From positions 550,451 to 614,450 of the forward strand of contig LN890280.1 in assembly GCA_900065925.1 (NCBI GenBank): a stretch of DNA of 64,000 nucleotides. The letters run 5' to 3'. A model generated the notes under the pieces. It did no database searches. It was given only the letters and a program-made list of their open reading frames with translations, and was not told the DNA's origin. The stretch is from Nitrosotalea devaniterrae. GTDB taxonomy: Archaea; Thermoproteota; Nitrososphaeria; Nitrososphaerales; Nitrosopumilaceae. How positions within the stretch are numbered: position 1 is the first letter of the stretch; the number at the start of each line of letters is the position of its first letter. The position numbers were made by a program, and so were the translations under genes. This document shows, one piece after another, positions 34,301-42,973 of the stretch.

Positions 34301-34711
34301 ATGGAAAAAAACAGGCAACTGAAAACTGCTATTGTAATAGATGACAATCCCGACGTTTTGTCTCTTTTTGTAGAACTCTTGGAACTAAAGAACTTCCAGG
34401 TAGTAGGAACTGGGCGTAATGGTAAAGATGCAGTTGCACAATATGAAAAACTAAGGCCTGACATTACATTTCTTGATGTTGTCATGCCTAATACTGATGG
34501 ACTTTATGCATTGGACCTTATTCGAGAAATGAACCCTCATGCTATCGTGATAATGATTACCACAGATCTTTCCCAAGATACTGCCAAACGACTAGAGGAT
34601 CTCAAGGCTACTGCTGTAATCTACAAACCATTTGACATCAATGACTTGGTAAAAGTTGTAAATGAGATTGAATCAAACACAAGTCCTGGCAAGATTAAGT
34701 TTTTCAACTAA
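34301..34711 (+). CDS. Single-domain response regulator (CheY-like receiver)
   Basis: The 136-residue protein is one receiver domain: Asp14-Asp15 for Mg, phosphoacceptor Asp59 (ITFLDVVMPNTDG), Thr88 and Lys109 (VIYKPF). No output domain follows, and no histidine kinase lies nearby, so it probably acts through protein contacts or a distant partner. The promoter TATA box is inside a palindrome. Such orphan receivers are common in this phylum. Confidence 0.9.
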   Translation: MEKNRQLKTAIVIDDNPDVLSLFVELLELKNFQVVGTGRNGKDAVAQYEKLRPDITFLDVVMPNTDGLYALDLIREMNPHAIVIMITTDLSQDTAKRLEDLKATAVIYKPFDINDLVKVVNEIESNTSPGKIKFFN

Positions 34712-34925
34712 CAGTTTGTTTTACTTACAACATATGTTAGTCAAAATTTAAATTTTCTAATACTGTTCTGTGAAAATTTATGTTCTGTCTGATCTTTTTG
34801 TTAACAGTTCCCAATTTTTGGTGAATCATATCTGGGTATTTTGAATCTATTGAAAAGATCTGCCGATCGCTTTATTGGTAGAAAGTTTTAAAAAATATTG
34901 ATTGCTCAACTCAAAAGGGGAGTAT

Positions 34926-35126
34926 TTGAGTTCAGAATTATCACTAGATGAAATGTGGAAAAAAATAGAGGACTATGGCATTGACCGAAAATTATTAGAA
35001 GCGACACACCCTAGTAATGAATTGCTGTTCCAATTGTATACTGCAATAACCAAGGTCAATGAAGAGATACACGCCATGACCAATAATGACTCCAACATTT
35101 CCCAAGATTTTGTTCAACCTCAATAA
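34926..35126 (+). CDS. Small conserved-looking helical protein (66 aa)
   Basis: No family was recognised. The product has an amphipathic N-terminal region (LSLDEMWKKIEDYGIDRKLL) and a second helix (NELLFQLYTAITKVNEEIHA), then a disordered tail. A TTG at 34902 also opens the frame, but a TATA box (TTTTAAAAAA, about 34887-34896) would place transcription start near 34918. The TTG at 34926 with GGGGAG just upstream is therefore preferred. Cytosolic; it could be a small adaptor. Confidence 0.5.
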   Translation: MSSELSLDEMWKKIEDYGIDRKLLEATHPSNELLFQLYTAITKVNEEIHAMTNNDSNISQDFVQPQ

Positions 35127-35180
35127 TTTGGACGAGGCGTCTGAGAATTTGGCTTTTTATAATTCTGTTATGTATGTGAA

Positions 35181-35441
35181 TTAGGAATCTTCTGATTTTT
35201 CAAGTTCAGCACAAAGTTTCTTGTATTCTGTGATAGTTTCATTAAATAGCAAAAAAGCACCATTGATGGCTGCATGTGCCATCTCGAACCTCATTGTCTT
35301 TTCAACCAGGTATGAGGAGTCTTTGGGGTCAAGACCGGTGTCTTCCCAGATTCTTTTTATGTCATCTATCTGTTTTTGAAGTTTGTTTTCATTTTTGTCT
35401 ATTTTTTCCTTGATTTTCCTAACTAGAATATCATCTACCAT
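35181..35441 (-). CDS. Small helical, coiled-coil-prone protein (86 aa)
   Basis: The product is charged and helical throughout, with heptad-like KIKEKIDKNENKLQKQIDDI and a C-terminal FNETITEYKKLCAELEKSE helix around one Cys. No signal peptide or membrane segment. It may be a dimeric adaptor. No family is claimed. It is convergent with the small gene ending at 35126. Confidence 0.55.
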   Translation of the reverse strand: MVDDILVRKIKEKIDKNENKLQKQIDDIKRIWEDTGLDPKDSSYLVEKTMRFEMAHAAINGAFLLFNETITEYKKLCAELEKSEDS

Positions 35442-35595
35442 TGATTTTCCACAAGATTGATGCTGGATGCTTAGTTAAAACTCGTTATTTTTCAAAATTT
35501 GAAACTCTTGGTTTTGTTAAATTGTGAAATATTTGACCTAACCTAGTAAAATTAGTGAATCTTTTCTTTAAATAGAAATTTGGCAAATTATTGAA

Positions 35596-35688
35596 ATGCC
35601 ATACGAAGAAGTCTATTTTCAAAGACTAAAAGAAGAAAATCCTGAAGAGTACCAAAAAGTTACTATAAGCAAAATCAAATCAGTGTAA
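35596..35688 (+). CDS. Microprotein candidate (30 aa)
   Basis: ATG to TAA gives MPYEEVYFQRLKEENPEEYQ plus ten more residues: short, charged and helical. A TTTAAATAG TATA box (about 35570) lies about 26 nt upstream, matching the leaderless geometry. That spacing and the amphipathic composition are the only support. Confidence 0.35.
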   Translation: MPYEEVYFQRLKEENPEEYQKVTISKIKSV

Positions 35689-35783
35689 TTGCATATTGAA
35701 TTTTTTGGTATATTTCTAGATATTTTATAATGAAATAAGATCTGTTTTTAGATAATAAAATAAATTGATAATTTGGATTCTTA

Positions 35784-36128
35784 CTATGAATCTGTAATTG
35801 GTTTCATTACTGTGATGCCTTGGTCGTCTGTTACTGTTACCATCTTTGAACCGGCAGGTGGGGAAAATATTTGTTTTTCACCTGGGTTTAAAATTGGTAA
35901 TGCTGGTTCTGAACTAGTCCCGTAATCCACTTTGACATTTGTCAATGGGGATGAACCTGTATTCTGTACATAAACACGAACGACATTTCCTACACCCATG
36001 ACCATTTCAGTTCTCGGATCTACAGTTAATGCATATTGTTCTGAAGCAGGATGAAATGCAAAAAGAACAATAACTGCAACAACCACAGCTCCTCCACCTG
36101 TTGCACCATAAACTATTGGCTTTACCAT
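35784..36128 (-). CDS. Membrane-anchored Ig-like protein (114 aa)
   Basis: An N-terminal helix (about 5-26) is followed by one extracellular beta-sandwich (about 35-114). GNVVRVYVQNTGSSPLTNVK is a typical CARDB/DUF11 opening, and LNPGEKQIFSPPAGSKMVTV its closing half. It lies 47 nt beyond the start-side of the related gene at 36176 and is likely transcribed with it. It may be an accessory subunit of a larger envelope complex; function unknown. Confidence 0.65.
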   Translation of the reverse strand: MVKPIVYGATGGGAVVVAVIVLFAFHPASEQYALTVDPRTEMVMGVGNVVRVYVQNTGSSPLTNVKVDYGTSSEPALPILNPGEKQIFSPPAGSKMVTVTDDQGITVMKPITDS

Positions 36129-36175
36129 GTTATGATCAAAATAGACACCAATTTTGAGGTAATTTAAGGGTGATG

Positions 36176-37102
36176 CTAAGATCTTTTACTTTTTTGTTTT
36201 TTTCTATTTTTAAAATGCCACAAGAATATGAAAAAACCTATTGCACTTGAAACGATTGTACCGACTCCAACTACTGGGGCAATAAAAAATGTACCAAGCC
36301 ATACTCCGTTTGCATCTCCAATCTCAAGTATGCCTCTATGTCTTGCAAATACGTTGACCGAGTCTTGAATGAAATGTGACCTATTTTGATCATCAAGATA
36401 TGTACCGTTTACATGAATTACTATGTGTGTTGGGATATCGAGATCTTTTGGAGTATTTACTAGGAACTCAAAATCTGAACTTTTTCCAGAGTCTAGGCTT
36501 GAAAGCAAAAGTGATTTTCTGCCTTCGAGATTGGTGTCTTGGGAGGATGCAGATATTTGTACATCTTGCGCCTTAATTCCTTGGTTTTTTACTGTACCTT
36601 TTATGGAAAAGGGTTCTCCGGAAAACACATTGTTTGGGGCTTGAATGTCAAAGCTCAAAATTGGATTTGATTGTACGTTGAGATGAAAAGCTTGGACAAA
36701 TGTATTCTTGACAGGATTTGCATCAAACATACCCTTGACAAAATAAATAACTTGGATGTTTGCAACAAATTCACCGTCTGGCATGTCGCTTTTTGTCTCT
36801 AGTTCAAAATTACTGCCAAAGGTAGAGCCCTTTGCAAGTTTTATCACGCTAAAAGTATTATTTGCAGAATACAATTCTGGTGAGGATACTGAGAGTGTAA
36901 TATTTGATATCTGATCTGTAGTTGCCTTGATTATGGATGATAAGACAAACCGGTCTCCCTGTTTTATCACGTCTGGATATTCCAAAGTGATCTGCAGGTT
37001 TGGATCTAACATACTTGTCTGTAAAGCATATACTGGTACAAAGATGGATGAGATCAATACTGATACAAAAACTAGACTCAAAACATTCCTTAATGCAAAC
37101 AA
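36176..37102 (-). CDS. Envelope protein with Ig-like repeats and C-terminal anchor
   Basis: The 308-residue protein has a signal peptide to about 26, two Ig-like domains of the COG1470/NEW3 type (about 35-140 and 150-250; PNNVFSGEPFSIKGTVKNQG marks the second) and a C-terminal helix (about 272-296) with a basic KNRKKQKSKRS tail. Proteins of this kind often sit at the base of exporters or in S-layer assembly. It probably forms an operon with the smaller Ig-like gene 3' of it. Confidence 0.65.
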   Translation of the reverse strand: MFALRNVLSLVFVSVLISSIFVPVYALQTSMLDPNLQITLEYPDVIKQGDRFVLSSIIKATTDQISNITLSVSSPELYSANNTFSVIKLAKGSTFGSNFELETKSDMPDGEFVANIQVIYFVKGMFDANPVKNTFVQAFHLNVQSNPILSFDIQAPNNVFSGEPFSIKGTVKNQGIKAQDVQISASSQDTNLEGRKSLLLSSLDSGKSSDFEFLVNTPKDLDIPTHIVIHVNGTYLDDQNRSHFIQDSVNVFARHRGILEIGDANGVWLGTFFIAPVVGVGTIVSSAIGFFIFLWHFKNRKKQKSKRS

Positions 37103-37296
37103 ATTTCTTCAGAAATCATATTGATATTTGGACTTTTATTGTATGTGTTTTTGTTTTGAATGAACTTTTTTTAAATGATCTTGAAAACCTAGAAAGTAAT
37201 TCATGTGATAAAAAGACAATGTTCTAGTGAATTGACCTAGTTTATCACCTCTTTACATTTTTGATGGTTTATCTACCATGCCTGTATGGTGATATC

Positions 37297-37428
37297 ATGA
37301 AAGCAAAATTCAAGACCACATGCTCAGAGTGTAATGCTCCGATCAAGTCAGGTGAAGAGATTGCAAAAAACCCTGCAGGAAAATGGGTTCACAAATACTG
37401 TGCACCAAGCTCTGAAGAATTGCCATAG
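37297..37428 (+). CDS. Small treble-clef-like zinc-binding protein (43 aa)
   Basis: The product is MKAKFKTTCSECNAPIKSGE followed by KWVHKYCAPSSEE: CSEC, then an HKYC pair, the same C-x2-C...H-x2-C layout as the 53-residue protein at 199-360. It predicts one zinc site in a treble-clef-like fold. Cytosolic. It is convergent with the kinase ending at 37440. Too short for standard ORF cut-offs. Confidence 0.65.
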   Translation: MKAKFKTTCSECNAPIKSGEEIAKNPAGKWVHKYCAPSSEELP

Positions 37429-37439
37429 CAAAATCCTAT

Positions 37440-37934
37440 TTACATTGATCTTTTTGAGATGTAATCTACGATCTTTCTGACATTATCTTCTGGTGCAAGT
37501 GTGGTATCTACAGTAACATGGTCTACCATTACCGGCTCATGAATTTTCTTCATCTTTTGGTATACTGATATGGTTGCATCGGAATAATCGTCTTTTCTAG
37601 ATTCAAGCCTTGAAATAGCGATCTCTTCAGGGCAAGAACACTCTACTATGTGTATATGATCAAGTTCTAGTCTCTTTTTTACTTCCGTCCTGGAACCTTC
37701 TCTGTTAAAAGTGGCATCAAGTATGCAATTGATTCCTATATCATTAAGATATTTTGCAATGATTATCATTACGTCATACACCACTTTTAATTCCGATGGT
37801 AGATAAGTTGGGATGGGAAACAATTCTTTTCTAATTTTATCTGAAGATAAGATTGTGGCATTAAAAACTGGCGCAAGATATTTTGCAAGTGTACTTTTTC
37901 CAACCCCTGGTAGACCACAAATGATGATTATCAA
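37440..37934 (-). CDS. P-loop kinase, AAA_33 / polynucleotide-kinase-like
   Basis: The 164-residue protein has Walker A GLPGVGKST at 7-15, a DKIRKELF segment (about 36-43), a DATFNREGSR substrate-side motif, and an ISRLESRK lid helix. This matches the small kinases grouped with polynucleotide kinase and zeta-like proteins, which phosphorylate small molecules, RNA ends or aminoglycosides. Substrate cannot be read from sequence. The length is typical. Confidence 0.75.
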   Translation of the reverse strand: MIIIICGLPGVGKSTLAKYLAPVFNATILSSDKIRKELFPIPTYLPSELKVVYDVMIIIAKYLNDIGINCILDATFNREGSRTEVKKRLELDHIHIVECSCPEEIAISRLESRKDDYSDATISVYQKMKKIHEPVMVDHVTVDTTLAPEDNVRKIVDYISKRSM

Positions 37935-38010
37935 TTATGACATGTCTCTATTTTGTAGATATTTATCTAGTGTTTTTGTAAAAATATGGAAAACTAAAAA
38001 AGAAAAGTGG

Positions 38011-38586
38011 TTAACCCAAAGCTCTTGAATGTTTCTGGGTGTGAGGTCGCTCTCCTGGAAATTTTCTTCGCATATGACCCGATGGTCTTGAATAGAGTAA
38101 TTCCAAAAACCATGCCTCGTGTTCTATCTCCTCTCTTAGGATGTCTTTTGCAACATCATATGTTGCAGGATCTTTTCCATGTGTCATGATGCATACTTTA
38201 TTCCAGTTGACAATGGCTCCCTGCTCTGCCTTTAGACATTTTTCTAAAATTGCTTTTGTGTCTATTGGATTTGTTGGAAGTTGCAAAAATTCACAGCCTG
38301 ACATCTTGATAAAATCCTGTGCTTCAAGTGGAAGTTTTCCACCAAGCTCATAGATTCTAGACAGACAAGACTCAAAGTGGCTGAGGTCTTCTAATCTTGC
38401 ATCCTCAATTATTCCCTTCAATGCCTCACCTTCCATTCCGACGCAGTGTGCTCTTAGGTTTGTGAAGTAATAGTATGCCGTAAACTCTACTGATGCATTG
38501 TAAACTAGTGCTTTTATCAGCTCTTTCACATTTACACCATTTTGTTCTAGGACTTTTACTCCTACTACATTAGGTTCTTTACCCAT
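38011..38586 (-). CDS. Dps-like ferritin (DPSL-type)
   Basis: The start at 38586 (MGKEPNVVGV) gives 191 residues; an upstream ATG at 38619 adds an unconvincing prefix. It is a four-helix bundle with two iron half-sites: Glu34 with Glu66 and His70, and Glu121 with Glu153/Glu154 and His156. Additional Cys at 48, 74, 98, 117 and 132 fit the archaeal Dps-like class with a Cys pair near the iron site. Such proteins use peroxide to oxidise iron and protect DNA. It is the next gene to the MarR regulator, divergent from it, which suggests a shared stress response. Confidence 0.7.
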   Translation of the reverse strand: MGKEPNVVGVKVLEQNGVNVKELIKALVYNASVEFTAYYYFTNLRAHCVGMEGEALKGIIEDARLEDLSHFESCLSRIYELGGKLPLEAQDFIKMSGCEFLQLPTNPIDTKAILEKCLKAEQGAIVNWNKVCIMTHGKDPATYDVAKDILREEIEHEAWFLELLYSRPSGHMRRKFPGERPHTQKHSRALG

Positions 38587-38646
38587 GATTGCGTACAAGT
38601 TTGTTTGAAATATAAGCAAATCGATGGCTAGACAATCAAGATTTAT

Positions 38647-38666
38647 ATCATTAGTATACTAATGAT
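38647..38666 (+). promoter_or_regulatory. 20-bp perfect palindrome, likely MarR operator
   Basis: ATCATTAGTATACTAATGAT is perfectly palindromic. It lies directly after a TTTATATC TATA box (38643-38650) and before the preferred start at 38680. Bound repressor would block transcription start of the marR-MFS operon. It is also close to the divergent dps-like gene start (38586). Confidence 0.7.
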
Positions 38667-38679
38667 TAGTACTCTAAGT

Positions 38680-39168
38680 ATGATTAAATATGATTTTGAA
38701 AACAGCGTGGGGTTTGTTGTAAATACTACTGCAAAGGCATTTCAGAGATCTTTTGATGTTGAGCTTCGAAAAAACGTGGGTGTCTCACTGAGTCAGTGGC
38801 GTGTGGTTGGGACACTTGTACTACAGCCCGGCCTTACACAAAAAGAGATTGCAGACAAGGTGGGAATTGAAGGTGCTACACTAGTTCCAATAATTGACAA
38901 GATGGAAAAGGAGGGATTGTTAAAAAGAAAACCTGATTCAAGCGACCGAAGGATAAATCGAATTTATCTGACCCCCAAGGCAGATTCTTTGTGGGAGTCT
39001 ATGATTGAGTGTGCGCTTCGAATAAGAAAGCATTCTGCCAAAAATATTTCAGAAAGTGATATTCAGATAACACTTGAAACACTTCGAAAGATATCGAAAA
39101 ATCTTGTAGCGTTTTCTGATCTTGACAAGACGATAATTCCAGTAAAAAAGACACATAGGATGAATTAG
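38680..39168 (+). CDS. MarR-family transcriptional regulator
   Basis: The start at 38680 gives 162 residues, MIKYDFENSVGFVVNTTAKA; the earlier ATG at 38662 lies inside the operator and upstream of likely transcription start. The winged helix has LTQKEIADKVGIEGATLVPI as recognition region and the LLKRKPDSSDRRINRIYLT wing, both typical of MarR. The family responds to drugs, phenols or oxidants. The stop is immediately followed by the MFS start, so repression of an efflux pump is the likely role. Confidence 0.85.
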   Translation: MIKYDFENSVGFVVNTTAKAFQRSFDVELRKNVGVSLSQWRVVGTLVLQPGLTQKEIADKVGIEGATLVPIIDKMEKEGLLKRKPDSSDRRINRIYLTPKADSLWESMIECALRIRKHSAKNISESDIQITLETLRKISKNLVAFSDLDKTIIPVKKTHRMN

Positions 39169-40641
39169 ATGAAAGTCTCAGAACCAGGTGACAAAGGGTT
39201 GCAGGAAAGAATTTCTCCATCTGCATGGAAGACACTTGTAATTCTTAGCTTGATTGCTACCATGGTGATGTATGCTGAAACCATGTTGATTCCTGCAATT
39301 CCTGATCTGATCAAAGATTTTCATATATCATATGGCATGTCATCATGGATTCTTACCGCATATCTGATTGCTGGTGCAATAATGACTCCAATTAGTGGGA
39401 AACTCTCAGACATCTATGGGCGCAAAAAAATGCTTCTCATAGTTATGGGCATTTATGCAATAGGCGTATCACTTGGAGGATTTGCTACTGATATCTACCA
39501 AATGCTTGCAATTCGTATAATCCAAGGAATTGGCATGTCCATGTTTCCAATTGCTTTTGCTATAATCCGGGAATTGTTTCCTCGTAGCAAGATTGCAATT
39601 GGTCAGGGTGTGATAACCTCAATGTTTGCAGCAGGTGCTGTTATTGGTCTTGTTGCAGGGGGACACTTGATACAAAACTTTGGTTGGAACGCGACATTTT
39701 TTTCAATAATACCTGTTGCAATTGCACTGCTTGTGATAATTGCACGTTTCATACATGTTGACGAATCACACTTGTTGGCAAATACAGGACAAGGCAAAAC
39801 AAATGCAAAAAACAAGATAGATGTACAAGGCGCAATAACCTTGACAGTTTCCATTAGTGCATTTTTGATGGCACTTACAATGGTGGAAAATGGTGATGGT
39901 GCAAATGCTTTTTCTGTAATTGGTCTTGCAATAATTGGAATTGTCTATATGGTATTATTTGCAATCATAGAAAAAAGGTCAAACTCACCACTTGTTAGTA
40001 TGAAAGTACTTGCAAACAAAATAATTCTACCCTCAAATATTTTGATAATGATTGTAGGGTTGTCAATGTTTATGGTATTTCAGACAATTCCAGTGCTTGT
40101 CCGTAGTCCTTCACCATTGGGATTTGGAGAAGATCCATTGATGACAAGTAATGTCCAGTTACCATTTGCACTAGTCTTGTTGATATTTGGACCTACATCT
40201 GGTTTTATCATAGCAAAACTTGGTTCAACAAAACCAATCATCGTTGGGAGCATAATCAGTACAATTGGGTTTGCAGATCTGTATCTGAATCATTCTACGG
40301 AACTACTGGTCTCTATAAACTTGGCAATTTTATCAACTGGATTGTCGCTAACAAATGTCGGTGCAATGAATGTGATAATGCTATCTACTCCAAAACAAGA
40401 CATTGGAGTATCACTTGGAATGAGTACTCTGATAAGAATAGTTGGTGCATCAATTGGCCCTGCAATGGCTGCAATGTACATGCAGACTCACAAGACATCT
40501 CTTCCTGGAGTTGCAGGGGCATTTCCTACTGCAGACTCGTACAATCTCATATTTCTTACTGCTACTCTGATATCCTGTGTATCAATAGGCCTTGCACTTG
40601 TCTTAAGGCGGCAACTTGGAAAAGCTCCTGTTACAAACTAA
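39169..40641 (+). CDS. MFS efflux transporter, DHA2 (14-helix) type
   Basis: The 490-residue protein has about 14 helices and the MFS signature GKLSDIYGRKKMLL between helices 2 and 3. FDHA2-type motif C is present (GAVIGLVAGGHLIQ). DHA2 proteins export drugs or other small toxic compounds against protons. It starts directly after the marR stop, so regulator and pump are one operon. Substrate unknown. Confidence 0.85.
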   Translation: MKVSEPGDKGLQERISPSAWKTLVILSLIATMVMYAETMLIPAIPDLIKDFHISYGMSSWILTAYLIAGAIMTPISGKLSDIYGRKKMLLIVMGIYAIGVSLGGFATDIYQMLAIRIIQGIGMSMFPIAFAIIRELFPRSKIAIGQGVITSMFAAGAVIGLVAGGHLIQNFGWNATFFSIIPVAIALLVIIARFIHVDESHLLANTGQGKTNAKNKIDVQGAITLTVSISAFLMALTMVENGDGANAFSVIGLAIIGIVYMVLFAIIEKRSNSPLVSMKVLANKIILPSNILIMIVGLSMFMVFQTIPVLVRSPSPLGFGEDPLMTSNVQLPFALVLLIFGPTSGFIIAKLGSTKPIIVGSIISTIGFADLYLNHSTELLVSINLAILSTGLSLTNVGAMNVIMLSTPKQDIGVSLGMSTLIRIVGASIGPAMAAMYMQTHKTSLPGVAGAFPTADSYNLIFLTATLISCVSIGLALVLRRQLGKAPVTN

Positions 40642-40648
40642 GTAAATA

Positions 40649-41623
40649 CTAGTAATGAAATACTGTGTCCCCGATGGTCTTTTTCCAGTCTGCTCGTATT
40701 CCTGGCTTACCCTTGAGTTTTTCCACATAGTTAAAAGCAGATAATCCTGCAGTTGCGCCTCCGGAACAAGCTGCTACAATCTGCTTGTATGGAATACTTG
40801 ATGCATCCCCTGCTGCAAATATTGCTGGATGTGATGTCTTGCCTTCTATGGTTGTCTCAATCTCACTTTTGCTATTTATTTTTACCAAGTGTTTTATGAA
40901 TTCAAGATTTATCTTTGAGCCCATCTCTATGAAAAGCCCATCCACGTTGACAACTTTTTCTTGTCCTGAATTATCTACAATTGTAATTGATTGTAGATTG
41001 TTTGCACCGGTGAGTGCCTTGACTGAAGACTGGGGAATTAGCTCAATATTTTCTTTTTTTTCAATTGCAGAGATCATCTCCTTGTCTCCACCTAATGCAC
41101 CGCCTTTGTAAATCAAATAAATTTTTGATGCCATTCTTGAAAGCAATATGCCTGACTCTAAAAGATATGCGCCAACACCAATCACTGCAGTTACTCTGCC
41201 TTGGTAAAATGGAGCATCACATTTTGTGCAATAATGGACTCCCTTGTTTACAAAATTGGATTCGTTTTCGACTCCTAAGTTATTTGGTACTTTTCCGGGT
41301 GCAACCACCAATGCCTTTGCTTTGTATTCAGCTCGTAATGTCTTGACAGTCAATCCTGCTTCTGTTTCGTCTACTCTCTCTACTGTATCATATGACATTT
41401 CTCCTCCAAACATCAAAAACTGGTTTTCAAGTGTCTTTGCAAGCAATGGCCCACTTGACATTATTGTACCTGGATAATTCTCAAGTTTTGGAATTAGGTT
41501 TAGTTGTCCTCCAAGATCTTTTGAAATCAACAAACATGAAACCTTTTGCCTTGCTACAAATATTCCAGCAGAAAGTCCAGCAGGCCCTCCTCCGATTATA
41601 ATTACTTCATACTCTTGGACCAT
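40649..41623 (-). CDS. trxB: Thioredoxin reductase-like flavoprotein without NADPH motif
   Basis: The 324-residue protein has the FAD site GGGPAGLSAG (11-20), redox CTKC at 132-135 and the closing FAAGDASSIPYKQ segment of thioredoxin reductases. The NADPH half is unusual: GVGAYLLES (149-157) replaces the GGGNSA loop, and IYKGGALGGD (171-180) stands where HRRxxxR binds the 2'-phosphate. Family members lacking that motif use other donors, such as ferredoxin or F420H2. Given cofG/cofH in this window, F420H2 is a reasonable but untested candidate. It is followed by a RAM protein gene on the same strand. Confidence 0.85.
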   Translation of the reverse strand: MVQEYEVIIIGGGPAGLSAGIFVARQKVSCLLISKDLGGQLNLIPKLENYPGTIMSSGPLLAKTLENQFLMFGGEMSYDTVERVDETEAGLTVKTLRAEYKAKALVVAPGKVPNNLGVENESNFVNKGVHYCTKCDAPFYQGRVTAVIGVGAYLLESGILLSRMASKIYLIYKGGALGGDKEMISAIEKKENIELIPQSSVKALTGANNLQSITIVDNSGQEKVVNVDGLFIEMGSKINLEFIKHLVKINSKSEIETTIEGKTSHPAIFAAGDASSIPYKQIVAACSGGATAGLSAFNYVEKLKGKPGIRADWKKTIGDTVFHY

Positions 41624-41628
41624 CTGGA

Positions 41629-41859
41629 TTAGTTTACAGCAATAAGTGAGGTGATGTTATTTATTCCGTCAATTTTATGTAAATCTACATCAATTGCTGT
41701 TTTGATGTCTTGCATATTGTTTGACTCTAGAATTACCAAGATATCATATATTCCGTAAATTGTTTTTACTGCTTTTGCTATTGGAATTTTTTTTGCTGCT
41801 TCGATTATGTTTTGTTGCTGTTTATAATCGACATTTAATAAGACAAATGCCTCATTCAC
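41629..41859 (-). CDS. Stand-alone RAM (Lrp ligand-binding) protein
   Basis: The 76-residue protein is one RAM domain of the Lrp/AsnC family: FVLLNVDYKQQQNIIEAAKK, then TIYGIYDILVILESNNMQDI and a closing INNITSLIAV strand. It has no DNA-binding half. Such SraM-like proteins bind amino acids and may complex with partner regulators. A paralogue is at 47736-47969. It lies just upstream of the thioredoxin reductase-like gene, five nt apart. Confidence 0.85.
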   Translation of the reverse strand: MNEAFVLLNVDYKQQQNIIEAAKKIPIAKAVKTIYGIYDILVILESNNMQDIKTAIDVDLHKIDGINNITSLIAVN

Positions 41860-41917
41860 AGGCTTGTATAACTGTCATATCTTAAAAGGATTTACCAAAA
41901 TCGGTTCTGTTAAGTTG

Positions 41918-42733
41918 TCATGTATGACTTGAGATGTTTTTTGCACTGGTCTTGTCCCTTGAAGACTCGAGTTCTTTTTTTGTATTTTCATATTCCTCTT
42001 TTGTCCTTGCAAGTGCAATCTTGATTATTTCTAGTTCTTTTTTGGCAGCTTCATATTTTGCATTTATTGCTGCCGCAACTGCTCCTGCCGCCTCTACAAT
42101 TTTTTTAGCATCACTACTTCTTCCTACTGTTGCAAGCTCTGTTTCAATAAACTCTAGTTCTTTTTTAGATAATGTAATCTCTTTTTTCTTGATCTCATGT
42201 TGAGCCCTTAATGATTCAATTTCTCTTTCTTCATTTTCTCTTGAAGATGTTATTTTTTCTAGATCTTCTCTTGCTGTATTGATGCTGGATCTAACTGATT
42301 CAAGCTCTGTTATTGCAGATTCTTTTTCATAGTTTATTCTTGATAGTTCTTCTTTTACCTCATTTACCTGTCGTCTTATCTGATCTACTTCTGATTTGGA
42401 GTATTGTGACTTGATAAGTTCTAGTTCTTCTTTTGCTGATTTTATCTGACTCTGTATGGTCTCTCGTTCTAACCTTATTGATTGGATCTCACCTCTTTCA
42501 GATTCTACATCTTTGTGGATTGTACTTGCTTCCAATGTTATTGCATCAAGTTCGGTCTTTGCTTTTTCTAATTCATGAGCGTATGATTCTAGTATTATTG
42601 CAGTATCTTGAATCTCTTTTTTCAAGTCTACAATTTCTTCATTTGATGTCTTGTCTTCTTTTGAGGGTGCTGCAGATTCATCTTGTTTTACGTCTTCTGA
42701 TGATTCCCTTTTTGAACGTCCAAAGAGTCCCAT
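41918..42733 (-). CDS. Long coiled-coil protein
   Basis: The 271-residue protein is almost all predicted coiled coil (about 35-240), with repeated EIESLRAQHEIKKKEITLSK and KELEFIETEL-type heptads, broken by an alanine-rich AAGAVAAAINAKYEAAKKEL segment. The N-terminus is acidic and Ser/Lys rich and the C-terminus Ser/Lys rich; no membrane helix or motor motif. It might be a cytoskeletal, chromosome or scaffold protein. It is the last gene of the elp3-lysS operon, 48 nt from the gene before. Confidence 0.7.
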   Translation of the reverse strand: MGLFGRSKRESSEDVKQDESAAPSKEDKTSNEEIVDLKKEIQDTAIILESYAHELEKAKTELDAITLEASTIHKDVESERGEIQSIRLERETIQSQIKSAKEELELIKSQYSKSEVDQIRRQVNEVKEELSRINYEKESAITELESVRSSINTAREDLEKITSSRENEEREIESLRAQHEIKKKEITLSKKELEFIETELATVGRSSDAKKIVEAAGAVAAAINAKYEAAKKELEIIKIALARTKEEYENTKKELESSRDKTSAKNISSHT

Positions 42734-42781
42734 GAAAATAACTCTGTTGCAAGGTAAGAAAAGTATTCCTTTTGGTACTTG

Positions 42782-42970
42782 CTATGTCCGTTTTTTCAAA
42801 AATGCAAGGTAAAAGCCTATTCCACCCAAGACAAAACCCAATGTAATGAGTGCAAGACCGCCAATCAGGTCTTTTGTATAATATCGTGGGGCAAAAAAGA
42901 AGATGAGTATTCCAATTGCAATCAGTATTACTCCGCTACTTTTTGGTCTATTGTGTTCGCTATGTGCCAT
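42782..42970 (-). CDS. Small two-helix membrane protein (62 aa)
   Basis: Two helices (about 13-30 and 36-56) with short polar ends, and a basic KKRT C-terminus. It lies three nt after the lysS stop, so it is co-transcribed with elp3-lysS. No family was recognised. Size and context suggest a membrane-associated partner, or a passenger. Confidence 0.6.
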   Translation of the reverse strand: MAHSEHNRPKSSGVILIAIGILIFFFAPRYYTKDLIGGLALITLGFVLGGIGFYLAFLKKRT

Positions 42971-42973
42971 GTC

